A stretch of DNA of 43,857 nucleotides from the NCBI GenBank assembly GCA_041675165.1, contig JBAYUI010000007.1, forward strand, positions 1 to 43,857, given 5' to 3'. The position numbers were made by a program, and so were the translations under genes. Position 1 is the stretch's first letter. Each line of letters opens with the position of its first letter. Under the pieces are notes generated by a model. The model made no database searches. It saw nothing but the letters and a program-made list of their open reading frames with translations, and was not told the DNA's origin. The DNA comes from CAIKZD01 sp041675165. GTDB taxonomy: Bacteria; Patescibacteriota; Minisyncoccia; Moranbacterales; UBA2206. This document shows, piece by piece, positions 15,303 through 22,948 of the stretch.

Positions 15303-16970
15303 ATGCGAAAAATCTATGCGGAATTCATAAAAATGGCAATTAGCGAGGTTTCTCAGGGAGCTGAGGATTTTTTGCGCCTGAAAAAAGATATCTGCAAGAA
15401 ATTGGGGGTGCAGCCGCCGACCAATCCGGATTTGCGGGAGTTCTATGAAAAAATGGTGGCGTGTAAAGAAATTGTGAGAAATCCGGCGTTTGAAAAAAAA
15501 TTGTTCAGTAAACGTGTGCGCACGCAGTCGGGCGTGGCGGTGGTGGCGGTGTTGACCAAGAGTTATCCTTGCCCCGGGAAATGCATTTATTGTCCGACGG
15601 AAAAAGAGATGCCGAAAAGCTATCTGTCTAATGAGCCGGCGGTCATGCGAGCCATTGCGGCTAGATTTAATCCATATCGACAAGTGCAAAATCGCTTGCG
15701 CGCCTTGGAACTGAATGGCCACAAAGTCGAAAAGATTGAGCTGATTGTGATGGGAGGCACGTTTTCCTATTTACCGAAAAAATATCAGACCAAATTTATT
15801 GCCGAATGTTTTCGGGCGGCGAATGATTATGGAAAATCTGTTCATAGAAATGTCGCCCGTAGAGACGCGATTAATCGCGTCTCTACATTGGCGTCAGAAC
15901 AAAAGAGAAACGAAAAGGCGAAATGTCGCATCATTGGACTGACCTTGGAAACACGGCCGGATTATATTGATGCCAAAGAAATTGTGAATTTCAGAAAGCT
16001 TGGATGTACACGCGTGGAACTGGGCGTGCAATCAATTTTTGACGATGTTTTGAAGCTGAACAAGCGCGGACATAATGTTCAAGAAACTATCAGGGCGACC
16101 AGACTTTTGAAAGATGCTGGTTTCAAGATTAATTATCACATCATGCCGGGGCTGCCTGGCTCGGATTTGAAGCGTGATTATCAGATGTTTAAAGAGCTTT
16201 TTTCTAAATCTGATTTCCAGCCAGATATGCTCAAAATTTATCCGACGGTAGTGATTAAAAATACCAAATTATATTCAATGTGGAAAAAAGGGGAATATAA
16301 AGCGTTGGGCGATAAGGAATTCGAAAAGTTTATTTTAAAAATCAAGAAAAATCTCATTCCGCCGGTAGTCAGGATCGCTCGCTTGGTGCGCGATGTGCCC
16401 GGTTCTTCCATCGAAGCTGGGCCGAACATTTCCAATCTGCGTCAGTTGATCGAGAAAGAATCAGTCTGTCAGTGCATCCGTTGTCGGGAAGTGCGGGGAG
16501 AATATGTGCTGAATGAAAAGATCATTTTAGATCGAATTGATTATGACGCTTCGGGAGGGAAAGAAATTTTTTTGCAATATGTTTCCTCTGATAGGCAAAA
16601 ACTTTTTTCGTTGTTGCGGCTGAGGATTGTGAACTATGCTCAGGACTTCTCCGTTCAGAACCCCCTCTGTCCTGAGTACCGGACATCTCCCCCTGAGTAC
16701 AGGGGGAGAGGGCAACTCTCTGTTCTTGATGGTGCGGCGCTTATTCGGGAGGTGCATACTTATGGCAAACTGACGGGGATTGATAAATCAGACAAGAATT
16801 CCCCACAGCACATTGGCCTCGGTAAAAAATTGCTCCTAGAAGCAGAAAGGATTGCGCACGATGAATTTGGGATGAAAAAAATTGCGGTCATTTCGGGAGT
16901 CGGAGTACGGGGATATTATCGGAAGGCGGGGTATAAATTGAAAGATAGTTATATGGTGAAGGTAATATAG
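15303..16970 (+). CDS. elp3: Elp3-like tRNA uridine(34) acetyltransferase/radical SAM enzyme
   Basis: Elp3 uses a radical-SAM domain and a GNAT acetyltransferase domain to build carboxymethyl on wobble uridine. The 555 residues have Cys90, Cys94 and Cys97 (CPGKCIYCPTE), IVMGGTFSYLP, LTLETRPDYI, RVELGVQS, HIMPGLPGSD, LKIYPTVV, RDVPGSSIEAG, a CQCIRCREVRGE zinc-type motif, and a C-terminal GNAT with GLGKKLLLEAERIA and GVRGYYRKAGY. Family match is strong. Two translated palindromes are present: at residues about 186-195 (family P2, read VARRDAINRVST) in the radical-SAM domain and at about 452-470 (P1, CPEYRTSPPEYRGRG) just before the GNAT core. ATG 15333 is a possible later start. Elp3 is common in archaea and eukaryotes and patchy in bacteria. 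Confidence 0.93.
   Translation: MRKIYAEFIKMAISEVSQGAEDFLRLKKDICKKLGVQPPTNPDLREFYEKMVACKEIVRNPAFEKKLFSKRVRTQSGVAVVAVLTKSYPCPGKCIYCPTEKEMPKSYLSNEPAVMRAIAARFNPYRQVQNRLRALELNGHKVEKIELIVMGGTFSYLPKKYQTKFIAECFRAANDYGKSVHRNVARRDAINRVSTLASEQKRNEKAKCRIIGLTLETRPDYIDAKEIVNFRKLGCTRVELGVQSIFDDVLKLNKRGHNVQETIRATRLLKDAGFKINYHIMPGLPGSDLKRDYQMFKELFSKSDFQPDMLKIYPTVVIKNTKLYSMWKKGEYKALGDKEFEKFILKIKKNLIPPVVRIARLVRDVPGSSIEAGPNISNLRQLIEKESVCQCIRCREVRGEYVLNEKIILDRIDYDASGGKEIFLQYVSSDRQKLFSLLRLRIVNYAQDFSVQNPLCPEYRTSPPEYRGRGQLSVLDGAALIREVHTYGKLTGIDKSDKNSPQHIGLGKKLLLEAERIAHDEFGMKKIAVISGVGVRGYYRKAGYKLKDSYMVKVI
15859..15886. repeat. 28-bp perfect palindrome in elp3 (family P2)
   Basis: GTAGAGACGCGATT followed by its exact reverse complement. 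It is translated in frame within Elp3. A degenerate copy lies in thrS at 37687-37706. Confidence 0.92.
16659..16712 (+). repeat. P1 palindromic element in elp3, copy 7 (two-hairpin form)
   Basis: Inner hairpin GTCCTGAGTACCGGAC precedes the CCCCCTGAGTACAGGGGG core. Read in frame as CPEYRTSPPEYRGRG. Confidence 0.9.
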
Positions 16971-17075
16971 GCATATTAACATATTAGCATTTTAGCAATT
17001 TAAAGTAGGACATTTAAGTGTGTAAAAAGTATGTTAAGATGTTAGTATGCTAATATGTTAAAATGATTTAAAACT
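16971..17075. repeat. AT-rich self-complementary gap (ATATTAACATATTAGC words)
   Basis: GCATATTAACATATTAGCATT on the left is answered by ATGCTAATATGTTAAAATG on the right, so the 105-base gap can fold into one long imperfect hairpin. Same word family as 234-290 and 14212-14318. Confidence 0.55.
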
Positions 17076-17474
17076 ATGCAAAAAATAATGATTGCGTCGG
17101 GGCCGGTAATCGTGGAGGAGGGGAAGGTTCTCTTGAATCAGCACGGAGATACGGAGTTTTGGAAGTTTTGTGGGGGAAGATCAATGGACGAAACAGAGGG
17201 ACTTAGGGAAATTGCAGCCAGAGAGGCTAAAGAGGAGATGGGAATTGACATTGAATTTTTGGATGAAACGCCATTCTTTTTGTACACCGAAAAAGAAACA
17301 CCAGAAGGGAAGATTGATGTGATCCTAGTGCACTATCTGGCGCGCCGGATTGGCGAAGTGCAACCGGGAGATGACATCCGCGAGTGGAAATGGATGTCGC
17401 TTTCAGAATTGGAAAAAGAAAATTTGGCGCCGAACATTCTGCCGACGCTGAAACATTTTGGGTTTGTGGAATAG
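17076..17474 (+). CDS. Nudix hydrolase
   Basis: A 132-residue cytoplasmic Nudix-fold protein. The Nudix box is GGRSMDETEGLREIAAREAKEEMGI (residues about 33-57 in two halves): the REAKEEMGI catalytic part is canonical, while the spacing from the first Gly to the first Glu is one residue longer than the consensus. Substrate cannot be told; such proteins usually cleave nucleoside diphosphates linked to another group (NTPs, ADP-ribose, dinucleotides). It stands alone, following an AT-rich repeat gap and ending at a strong terminator. No insert. Confidence 0.85.
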   Translation: MQKIMIASGPVIVEEGKVLLNQHGDTEFWKFCGGRSMDETEGLREIAAREAKEEMGIDIEFLDETPFFLYTEKETPEGKIDVILVHYLARRIGEVQPGDDIREWKWMSLSELEKENLAPNILPTLKHFGFVE

Positions 17475-17499
17475 ATAATTTATTTTTTCAGAAAAGAAA

Positions 17500-17537
17500 A
17501 TGGACATACCAGTTGAGACCGGTATGTCCATATTTTT
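17500..17537 (+). terminator. Intrinsic terminator after the Nudix gene
   Basis: Stem TGGACATACC (17501-17510) / GGTATGTCCA (17521-17530), loop AGTTGAGACC, followed by TATTTTTT. Confidence 0.85.
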
Positions 17538-17684
17538 TGCGGTGATTATTGAGTGGATGCTTCGTGTATAACCGAAGCGCGACAGTGCTTTTTTCGGGAG
17601 CGATGCATGAGGCCGCATACCTCATTTTCTCCTAAATAGGCAGTCCTGTTAGACCCTCCTTGTAAGGGCCAGGTAACCGAGGTA
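17538..17684 (-). other. Structured intergenic RNA-like region
   Basis: No supported gene. On the minus strand ATACCTC (17688-17682) pairs with GAGGTAT about 60 bases on, enclosing CCCT/AGGG and CCTA/TAGG hairpins. The same GAGG can instead pair as ATGAGG/CCTCAT with the next bases, giving two exclusive folds around AGGAGAAAATGAGGTATG. A further hairpin GCTTCG/CGAAGC lies at about 17558-17578. It may be a small RNA or leader; I recognise no known riboswitch family. Confidence 0.35.
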
Positions 17685-17861
17685 TCAGCTGTTTGCGATC
17701 CATGATTGTCCGATGGTGGTCTGCAGGCAGTGGGAGGTATTACCGGCCGCGGCTTTTTCGATAGCCATCTTTGCCGTATTAACCAAAGTAGTGGAAGAAA
17801 AGCCCGTGGTGCTGCTCATGATTGATGCAAACGAGGATCCTTTGTTGTGCGTCTGTTGCAT
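17685..17861 (-). CDS. Small SD-led ORF, 58 residues, unknown function
   Basis: The ORF starts ATG at 17861 with a strong upstream GTAAGGAG, 9 bases before the start, rare in this window. The product is MQQTHNKGSSFASIMSSTTG, then an alanine-rich amphipathic stretch (LVNTAKMAIEKAAAG), one Cys, and ends GQSWIANS. It has no signal peptide or known domain that I can see. It lies 124 bases downstream of the ferric-reductase-like gene on the same strand and before the structured region. Serine/threonine-rich start and conserved-looking end suggest a real small protein, but no homologue is known to me. Confidence 0.5.
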   Translation of the reverse strand: MQQTHNKGSSFASIMSSTTGFSSTTLVNTAKMAIEKAAAGNTSHCLQTTIGQSWIANS

Positions 17862-17985
17862 GATCAGGTCTCCTTACAAAAAGATTCCAGTATATCCTTT
17901 GCCAGCTTTCCGACCAACACTGGTCGGTGGCAGAGAAAAAGAACTACGCAATACGATGAAATTCTATCAAACCTCCTTTTGGCTG

Positions 17986-18852
17986 TCAAGAGCCATTCTG
18001 TCCGTTGGAGAAAGATGTTTTTATTCTGGTAATTATATTTATCACGATCAGAAGAGCTAGAGCAATATTGGCGCCGATGAAAAGGTTTCTCAAAAGCAGG
18101 CCGCTCTTAAGATCCGTTCCGATGGCTAAGGCGTGGATGGTGACAATTATGAACATAAGGATGTTCAAAAAATGCACGGCTCGCCAAATTTTTTGTGAGA
18201 AAAATTTCCTGAAATAGGAAGTGAGGATGAGAATGAGCATAAGATATATCCCCAAAATCCCCAAAGTTATTTCAGTGGTATAGGTTTGGCTATGAAAAGG
18301 CATAATGAGATCGAGAAATTTAAGCTGGAGATATTTGTCCCAAAGCAAGGCGCCGGAATGGAAAAAAACCAAGATCAAAGCCTGTACTGAGAGCCAGGCA
18401 TGCGTTTGATAGGAAAAGGCCGGCGAGAAGATTTTTTTGATTCCCGGAGTCCGGATAGCGAGGCCGAAAAACATTACGAGCCAAAGCAATAGGTAGGCCA
18501 GAAGACCCGAAGCGCGAGAGATGTACCAAGCCCAAGGGGTTTCATTTTTGGCCAGAGTTTCTTGGGTGCTGATGGTTCTTAGGGCACTCGGAGAAGCGTT
18601 GTTCAAGGCATCGGCCCCTCCAATGATTTCCGCTCCATCCAGGATCCCATCACTATCTGTGTCTGGATTTTGCGGATCGGTCTTGTAGATATTTTTTTCT
18701 CCCAGATCCGTCAGGCCGTCCAGATCGCTGTCGATCACGACATCGCTCCCATAATCCAACTTGTTCTCATTTTCAACTTGAGCCAAAACATTCGAGCTTG
18801 TCATAAGAAAGGCGAGTAGGATGAAAATGAAGCTGCTGAGTTTATATCGCAT
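17986..18852 (-). CDS. Secreted Ca-binding plus ferric-reductase-like heme membrane protein
   Basis: A 288-residue membrane protein. Residues 1-24 are a signal peptide. Residues 41-76 carry two thrombospondin type-3-like calcium loops (DSDLDGLTD and DTDSDGILDGAE). Residues 108-278 hold five predicted membrane helices with His151, His165, His227 and His240 placed on two of them pairwise, the pattern of ferric-reductase/MsrQ-type heme domains. No FAD or NAD domain is fused. It overlaps the 3' end of apbE by 52 bases, so the two are co-expressed. Probable role: moving electrons across the membrane to an outside acceptor, with a flavinylated partner. The acceptor is unknown. Confidence 0.8.
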   Translation of the reverse strand: MRYKLSSFIFILLAFLMTSSNVLAQVENENKLDYGSDVVIDSDLDGLTDLGEKNIYKTDPQNPDTDSDGILDGAEIIGGADALNNASPSALRTISTQETLAKNETPWAWYISRASGLLAYLLLWLVMFFGLAIRTPGIKKIFSPAFSYQTHAWLSVQALILVFFHSGALLWDKYLQLKFLDLIMPFHSQTYTTEITLGILGIYLMLILILTSYFRKFFSQKIWRAVHFLNILMFIIVTIHALAIGTDLKSGLLLRNLFIGANIALALLIVINIITRIKTSFSNGQNGS

Positions 18853-19766
18853 AAGTTTTTTTTAACTGATTTTATGACGTTTCCATCTTGTTCGAGAAAA
18901 AAAGCGGTTATCTTTTTTTCTCGAGCTTTTTCTATTCCTTTTTCCAACCCCGAAAGAAACAGCACCTTGGCCCACACGTCGGCTCGTTCAGTGCTCTTTT
19001 CCACTACAGTCACTGACTGCAAAGCGAAAGAGAAATCATTCGGCCGGCGCGGATCAATGAGGTGATGAATTTTTTTTTCACCTTTTTGCCAATTCCTCCG
19101 GACATTTCCGCTGGTGGCCACGGCCGCATCAGAAATTTCCACAAGGGTTTCATCCTCGTTATGGGAGCCTTCCAAGGCGATGCCCCAATCGTTGCCCAAG
19201 CTATTTTTCCCGGCGGCAAACATATCGCCGCCGGAATCGATCAGGAAATTCCGGAAACCTTGCAACTGTAGAAAGTCTACGACGCGGTCAGTGATATATC
19301 CTTTGGCAATGCCGGAAAAATCTAGCCGCTTAAGGAATTTCATCCTACCATTTTCTACAACCAGATCATTTTTCAGATCAGCTTTTTCCACTTCTATTAT
19401 AGCTGCAATCCCATCGGATGAAAAATCTTCCTTGGAAAAACTTCTGTCATAACCGATCTTTTCCAATGTTTCCAAAATTCTCGGATCAAAGAGGCCATCG
19501 CTTTCTTTGAAATAGTCTAAAGACTTTTCGGCTACGCGCAAAATATCTGAAGAACCATCAAAGAATTTTCCGAGATGAGAGTTTATTTTCGACAGCTCAC
19601 TTTCCTTATCGAAGCGGCTGAAAATTTTCTCTTGCCGCTTATAGATATCGCTCACTTCTAAGAATATTTTTTCCATCTCGGATTTTTGACGGATATCTCC
19701 AATAATCTGTAAATAAATATCCGTGCCGAGCGCGCGCCATTCTTTTTCAAAAGTTTTTTCCGCCAT
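18801..19766 (-). CDS. apbE: FAD:protein FMN transferase ApbE-like
   Basis: ApbE attaches FMN covalently to Ser/Thr of redox proteins. The 321-residue protein shows the family blocks: RALGTDIYLQI start, ESELSKINSH, SDGLFDPRI, DFSGIAKGYITDRV, LIDSGGDMFAAG, AVATSGNVRRN and HHLIDPRRP with metal-binding Asp/Thr near ERADVWAKVLF. Most ApbE proteins are exported lipoproteins; this one shows no signal peptide, so it may act inside or need another route. Its gene starts 2 bases after the preceding small gene's stop and overlaps the heme gene. The FMN acceptor is not obvious: none of the neighbours has a clear FMN-binding domain. Confidence 0.9.
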   Translation of the reverse strand: MAEKTFEKEWRALGTDIYLQIIGDIRQKSEMEKIFLEVSDIYKRQEKIFSRFDKESELSKINSHLGKFFDGSSDILRVAEKSLDYFKESDGLFDPRILETLEKIGYDRSFSKEDFSSDGIAAIIEVEKADLKNDLVVENGRMKFLKRLDFSGIAKGYITDRVVDFLQLQGFRNFLIDSGGDMFAAGKNSLGNDWGIALEGSHNEDETLVEISDAAVATSGNVRRNWQKGEKKIHHLIDPRRPNDFSFALQSVTVVEKSTERADVWAKVLFLSGLEKGIEKAREKKITAFFLEQDGNVIKSVKKNLCDINSAASFSSYSPFL

Positions 19767-19768
19767 AG

Positions 19769-20095
19769 CTATTTTTCAAACTGATCTACGATGCCGTTCC
19801 GGTTGTTGTCTTCTACGATGTATATTTCCGGAATGGTCGGGTGTGGGTCGTCTTTATCCAAAAGACCATCGCCATCGCTATCGCGGAGGGTCGTGGTGGT
19901 TGTTGAAACGGATGTCGTGGGCGTCGTTTGCGTTTTGGAGGTGGAAACGCTTGCGGGTTGGATCGTTTTCACCACGCTTTCTTGATAATCATCGTCGCCT
20001 TCATCGTCTTCCGCTCTAGCCAAAAATTGAACGGCAAAAGCCGAAATGGCCACGAGGACGAACAGGCTCAGGAAGAATGTTCTTTTCTTTTCCAT
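19769..20095 (-). CDS. Small secreted Thr-rich protein with EF-hand-like loop
   Basis: 108 residues. An N-terminal signal sequence (FFLSLFVLVAISAFAVQFLA) is followed by an acidic run (EDDEGDDD), a Thr/Ser-rich low-complexity linker (TTSVSTTTTTL) and a calcium-loop-like DSDGDGLLDKDD, then EDNNRNGIVDQFEK, a second loop. So it is probably exported and binds calcium. It sits between apbE and another small membrane protein on the minus strand, spaced 2 and 9 bases. Function unknown; the same Ca-loop type occurs in the heme protein at 17986, which suggests a shared surface assembly. Confidence 0.7.
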   Translation of the reverse strand: MEKKRTFFLSLFVLVAISAFAVQFLARAEDDEGDDDYQESVVKTIQPASVSTSKTQTTPTTSVSTTTTTLRDSDGDGLLDKDDPHPTIPEIYIVEDNNRNGIVDQFEK

Positions 20096-20104
20096 AATAA
20101 AAGA

Positions 20105-20428
20105 TTAGGACGTTTTAGTTTTCCGGCTGGGGGTCGCAGCAGAACTTGTGGTTGGCGCCGGCGGCTGGACGGTGGTGGTTGTTCGGCTGCTCTGAGTGAT
20201 GCTTTTTGGAGAATTGTTCAGGCTGCGCAACTTGTTCTCCCTGTCGGTGGCAATATCGGATTGTGATTGCAAGATGTTTTTGTCTAAGGGCGTCGTAGTG
20301 TCGCTTTGGGCAATTTCCGTAGCAAGATTATTCTTCGCGTTCTCTTTAATGCCCAAAACGATCAGAACCACCAAAAGCATGTTGACGATAAAGACAAATA
20401 TTTTCTGACAATGTTTTTTAATATCCAT
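20105..20428 (-). CDS. Small membrane-anchored Thr/Pro-rich protein
   Basis: 107 residues with one membrane segment near the start (IFVFIVNMLLVVLIVLGI), then a long polar region and a low-complexity tail rich in Thr, Pro and Ser (TTTTVQPPAPTTSSAATPS) ending in basic residues. Low-complexity tails of this kind are typical stalks or linkers. It is the first gene of the minus-strand group heme-apbE-secreted protein and is 9 bases before the next. I recognise no family. Confidence 0.6.
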   Translation of the reverse strand: MDIKKHCQKIFVFIVNMLLVVLIVLGIKENAKNNLATEIAQSDTTTPLDKNILQSQSDIATDRENKLRSLNNSPKSITQSSRTTTTVQPPAPTTSSAATPSRKTKTS

Positions 20429-20517
20429 CGGTCGAATAATTTGATGAATTTAGGATCAGGTCATCCACTAGCACATTCCGGCGCGTAATTTATTTCAAAA
20501 TGTATCAGGAGCAATTC

Positions 20518-21285
20518 TTAGACTTCAATTTTGGAAAAAAGATAACTGCCGACGGCGAGAGTCGCGAGAGCGAAAGCCAAGAGGACGAGAAAGTCGGTGT
20601 GCAGCGTGAAGTGCATCTGGTTGGAAAGGATCCCGCGGATACCGTCCACGCCATAAGACAAGGGATTGACGCGGATGATCAGCTGGATGGCTTTGGGAAG
20701 GCCGGTGAGTGGGAAGAGCGCCCCGGAAAGGAAGAAAAGGGGCATAATGAGAAAATTCATAACCAGTGGGAAAGCCTGCATATCTTCCATCGTGGAAGCA
20801 ATGGCTGTTCCCAAGGCCGTGAAAGACGTGGCAATGAGAGCCATATAAATCAGGGCGAATGGAGCGGTGAAAATATTTTCCGGTCGAAAGCCTACTAGTA
20901 ACGCTATAAAGAAAACTACCAGACCTTGCAAAGTGGCCACAGTGGCTCCACCTAAAGTCCTTCCAAGCATAATGGTCCAGCGGGGGACCGGAGCGACGAG
21001 CGTTTCTTTCAGGAATCCAAACTGGCGGTCATAAATCACTTCCATGCCGCCAAACATAGCGGTGAAGATAATGCTCATAGCGATAATGCCGGGAGCGATG
21101 AATTGGATATAATTGCCACCGCCGGCCTTCTGATAAATCGGCCCAAAACCAAAACCCATCGCCACTAAAAAGAGAGTCGGCTGGGCAAGGGAGCCGACAA
21201 TCCTGGCGCGCGACCGCGAATAGCGTTTCAATTGGCGCAACCACAGGATATAGATTACTTTGGAATATTTGATCATCTTCTCCAT
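20518..21285 (-). CDS. ABC-2 type transporter permease
   Basis: 255 residues with about six membrane helices (FLVAMGFGFGP, FIAPGIIAMSIIF, GLVVFFIALLVGF, IYMALIATSFTALG, FLIMPLFFLSGALFPL, LVLLAFALATLAVGSYLFS). The segments EVIYDRQFGFLKETLVAPVPR and FFLSGALFPLTGLP are characteristic of the DrrB/ABC-2 family that exports lipids, polysaccharide or drugs. The gene overlaps the 3' end of its ATPase partner by 13 bases, so the two are translated together. Substrate cannot be told from the sequence. Confidence 0.92.
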   Translation of the reverse strand: MEKMIKYSKVIYILWLRQLKRYSRSRARIVGSLAQPTLFLVAMGFGFGPIYQKAGGGNYIQFIAPGIIAMSIIFTAMFGGMEVIYDRQFGFLKETLVAPVPRWTIMLGRTLGGATVATLQGLVVFFIALLVGFRPENIFTAPFALIYMALIATSFTALGTAIASTMEDMQAFPLVMNFLIMPLFFLSGALFPLTGLPKAIQLIIRVNPLSYGVDGIRGILSNQMHFTLHTDFLVLLAFALATLAVGSYLFSKIEV

Positions 21286-22064
21286 ACGCGTCCCATAGTT
21301 CTTAATTTATCTACAGCGTTTGCGCCTTCTTCGCGAATGGCCTTGCCGGTCAGTTTCAAAAAGGCATCTTCGAGCGTGGCCGAAACCGTGTCTTCTTTCA
21401 GCTTTTGGGCGGTGCCTTCAGCCACAATACGCCCGTTATCAATGATGGCGATGCGATCAGACATTCTGTCGGCTTCTTCCATGTAATGCGTGCTGAAAAA
21501 GACCGTGATGCCTTCCTTCTGGTTCATATCTTTGATATAGCTCCACAGGTGATTTCTGGTTTGCGGATCCAACCCGAGTGTCGGTTCGTCCAGGAAAATT
21601 ATTTGTGGATGATGCAAAAGGCCGCGGGCGATTTCCAATCTTCTTTTCATCCCGCCGGAAAATTCTTTGACCAGATCATCGCGGCGTTTTTCCAATTCTA
21701 CAATTTTCAAAAGTTCTTCAATCCGCTCACGCCGGATTTTTTTCGGCACGTTATAGAGCACGCCGTGGAATTCTAAATTTTCAAAGGCGGTCAGTTCGTC
21801 GTCGAGGCTCGGGTCTTGGAAGATGATGCCGAATGAACGGCGCACGCCATTGGGATTTTCGACTGGATCAAAACCATTGATGAGGATCTGACCACTGGTC
21901 GGCTTGAGGAGGGTGGTGAACATTTTGATGGTGGTGGTTTTGCCGGCGCCATTGGGTCCCAGAAACGCAAAAATCTCACCCTTTTTCACGTTGAAAGAGA
22001 TATTATCGACAGCCGTGATATTGTCGAATTTTTTGACTAGATTTTTGACTTCGATGATGTTCAT
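21273..22064 (-). CDS. ABC transporter ATP-binding protein (DrrA-like)
   Basis: A 263-residue ATPase energising the downstream permease. Motifs: Walker A GPNGAGKTT, Q-loop IFQDPSLDDELT, signature FSGGMKRRLEIA, Walker B IIFLDEPTLGLD, and STHYMEEAD with the switch His. The C-terminal extension (EDTVSATLEDAFLKLTGKAI) is typical of the DrrA/CcmA group. The start at 22064 (MNIIEVKNLVKKF) is preferred over 22106 because the ABC domain begins there. The first gene of this minus-strand unit; divergent from the secE promoter. Confidence 0.95.
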   Translation of the reverse strand: MNIIEVKNLVKKFDNITAVDNISFNVKKGEIFAFLGPNGAGKTTTIKMFTTLLKPTSGQILINGFDPVENPNGVRRSFGIIFQDPSLDDELTAFENLEFHGVLYNVPKKIRRERIEELLKIVELEKRRDDLVKEFSGGMKRRLEIARGLLHHPQIIFLDEPTLGLDPQTRNHLWSYIKDMNQKEGITVFFSTHYMEEADRMSDRIAIIDNGRIVAEGTAQKLKEDTVSATLEDAFLKLTGKAIREEGANAVDKLRTMGRVWRR

Positions 22065-22128
22065 AATTTCAATTAAACCATATTCGTGAATAACTAGCAA
22101 TATCATAATCCGCCTAAAAATCCACCCA

Positions 22129-22157
22129 TTGACACAATTCCAAAATTCATATATTAT
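22129..22157 (+). promoter_or_regulatory. Sigma-70-type promoter for secE-nusG-rplK-rplA
   Basis: TTGACA (22129-22134), 17-base spacer, TATTAT (22152-22157). The transcript would start about 40 bases before secE. Confidence 0.7.
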
Positions 22158-22168
22158 GGAATTAAGAA

Positions 22169-22189
22169 AAAAGCCCAGACGGGGCTTTT
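22169..22189 (+). promoter_or_regulatory. Leader hairpin upstream of secE
   Basis: AAAAGCCC / AGACG / GGGCTTTT with following As. It lies between the promoter and secE. The short U stretch makes a weak terminator or attenuator possible; a function is not shown. Confidence 0.45.
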
Positions 22190-22204
22190 AAAAAAGCTTC
22201 AATT

Positions 22205-22390
22205 ATGAACAATTTTACCCAATTTTTGAAAGAAGCCCGCGCCGAACTGCTAAAAGTCAATTGGCCGACGAAAGAAAAGACCATTAATTATACGATGGTG
22301 GTGATTGGTATCAGTATTGCGACTGCGGCCTTTCTCGGAGGATTAGATTGGATTTTTGAAACGTTATTAAAAATGTTTATATTAAAATAA
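22205..22390 (+). CDS. secE: Preprotein translocase subunit SecE
   Basis: 61 residues: an amphipathic cytoplasmic helix (FLKEARAELLKVNWPTKEKT) with the family VNWPTKEK signature, and one membrane helix (VVIGISIATAAFLGGLDWIF). This is the short single-span SecE that clamps SecY in the inner membrane. Position before nusG is the usual bacterial order, and the next start follows 2 bases after the stop. Confidence 0.97.
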   Translation: MNNFTQFLKEARAELLKVNWPTKEKTINYTMVVIGISIATAAFLGGLDWIFETLLKMFILK

Positions 22391-22392
22391 TT

Positions 22393-22938
22393 ATGGCCAA
22401 GCAAACTCAACATCATGGACGGGCGTGGTACGTTCTCCATACATACTCCGGTTATGAAGACAATGTGGCGCGCAACTTGAAACAGAGGATCGAATCGATG
22501 GATATGCAAGACGCGATTTTTGACGTGATGGTGCCGATCGAGAAGAAAATCAAGATCAAGGCTTCGAAACGGACGGTGGTGGAAGAAAAGATTTATCCTG
22601 GTTATGTTTTGGTGAATATGATTGTGACAGATGCCTCGTGGTATGTGGTGCGCAACACGCCGAACGTGACGGGCTTCATCGGTCTTGGGACCACTCCGAC
22701 TCCGGTTGATCCGGCTGAGATTGAGATGCTCAAAAAACGGATGGGTGTGGCTGAACCGAAATACAAAATCGATGTTATGAGCGGCGATTCAGTCAAGATC
22801 ATCGACGGACCATTCAAAGATTTCGATGGCAAGGTGGACAATGTGGATGAAGAAAAAGGTAGAGTCAAAGTCCTAGTGTCTATTTTCGGACGTGAAACTC
22901 CGGTAGAATTGGACTTTTTGCAAATCAATAAATTATAA
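22393..22938 (+). CDS. nusG: Transcription antitermination/elongation factor NusG
   Basis: 181 residues. The NGN domain begins WYVLHTYSGYEDNVARNL and includes KIYPGYVLVNM; the C-terminal KOW domain is DSVKIIDGPFKDFDGKVDNVD. It binds RNA polymerase and couples it to the ribosome or Rho. Length is normal for bacteria and no insert is present. It lies between secE and rplK, the standard order. Confidence 0.97.
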   Translation: MAKQTQHHGRAWYVLHTYSGYEDNVARNLKQRIESMDMQDAIFDVMVPIEKKIKIKASKRTVVEEKIYPGYVLVNMIVTDASWYVVRNTPNVTGFIGLGTTPTPVDPAEIEMLKKRMGVAEPKYKIDVMSGDSVKIIDGPFKDFDGKVDNVDEEKGRVKVLVSIFGRETPVELDFLQINKL

Positions 22939-22948
22939 TTTACTCAAT

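Noticed and set aside
15198..15722. Minus-strand 174-residue ORF opposite elp3
   Set aside because: It is a frame shadow of conserved elp3 codons and of the palindrome; no family resemblance.
17403..17618. 71-residue minus-strand ORF overlapping the Nudix gene end
   Set aside because: It runs through a strong terminator hairpin and into the Nudix coding region; the product has no recognisable pattern, although an SD-like AGGAG precedes it.
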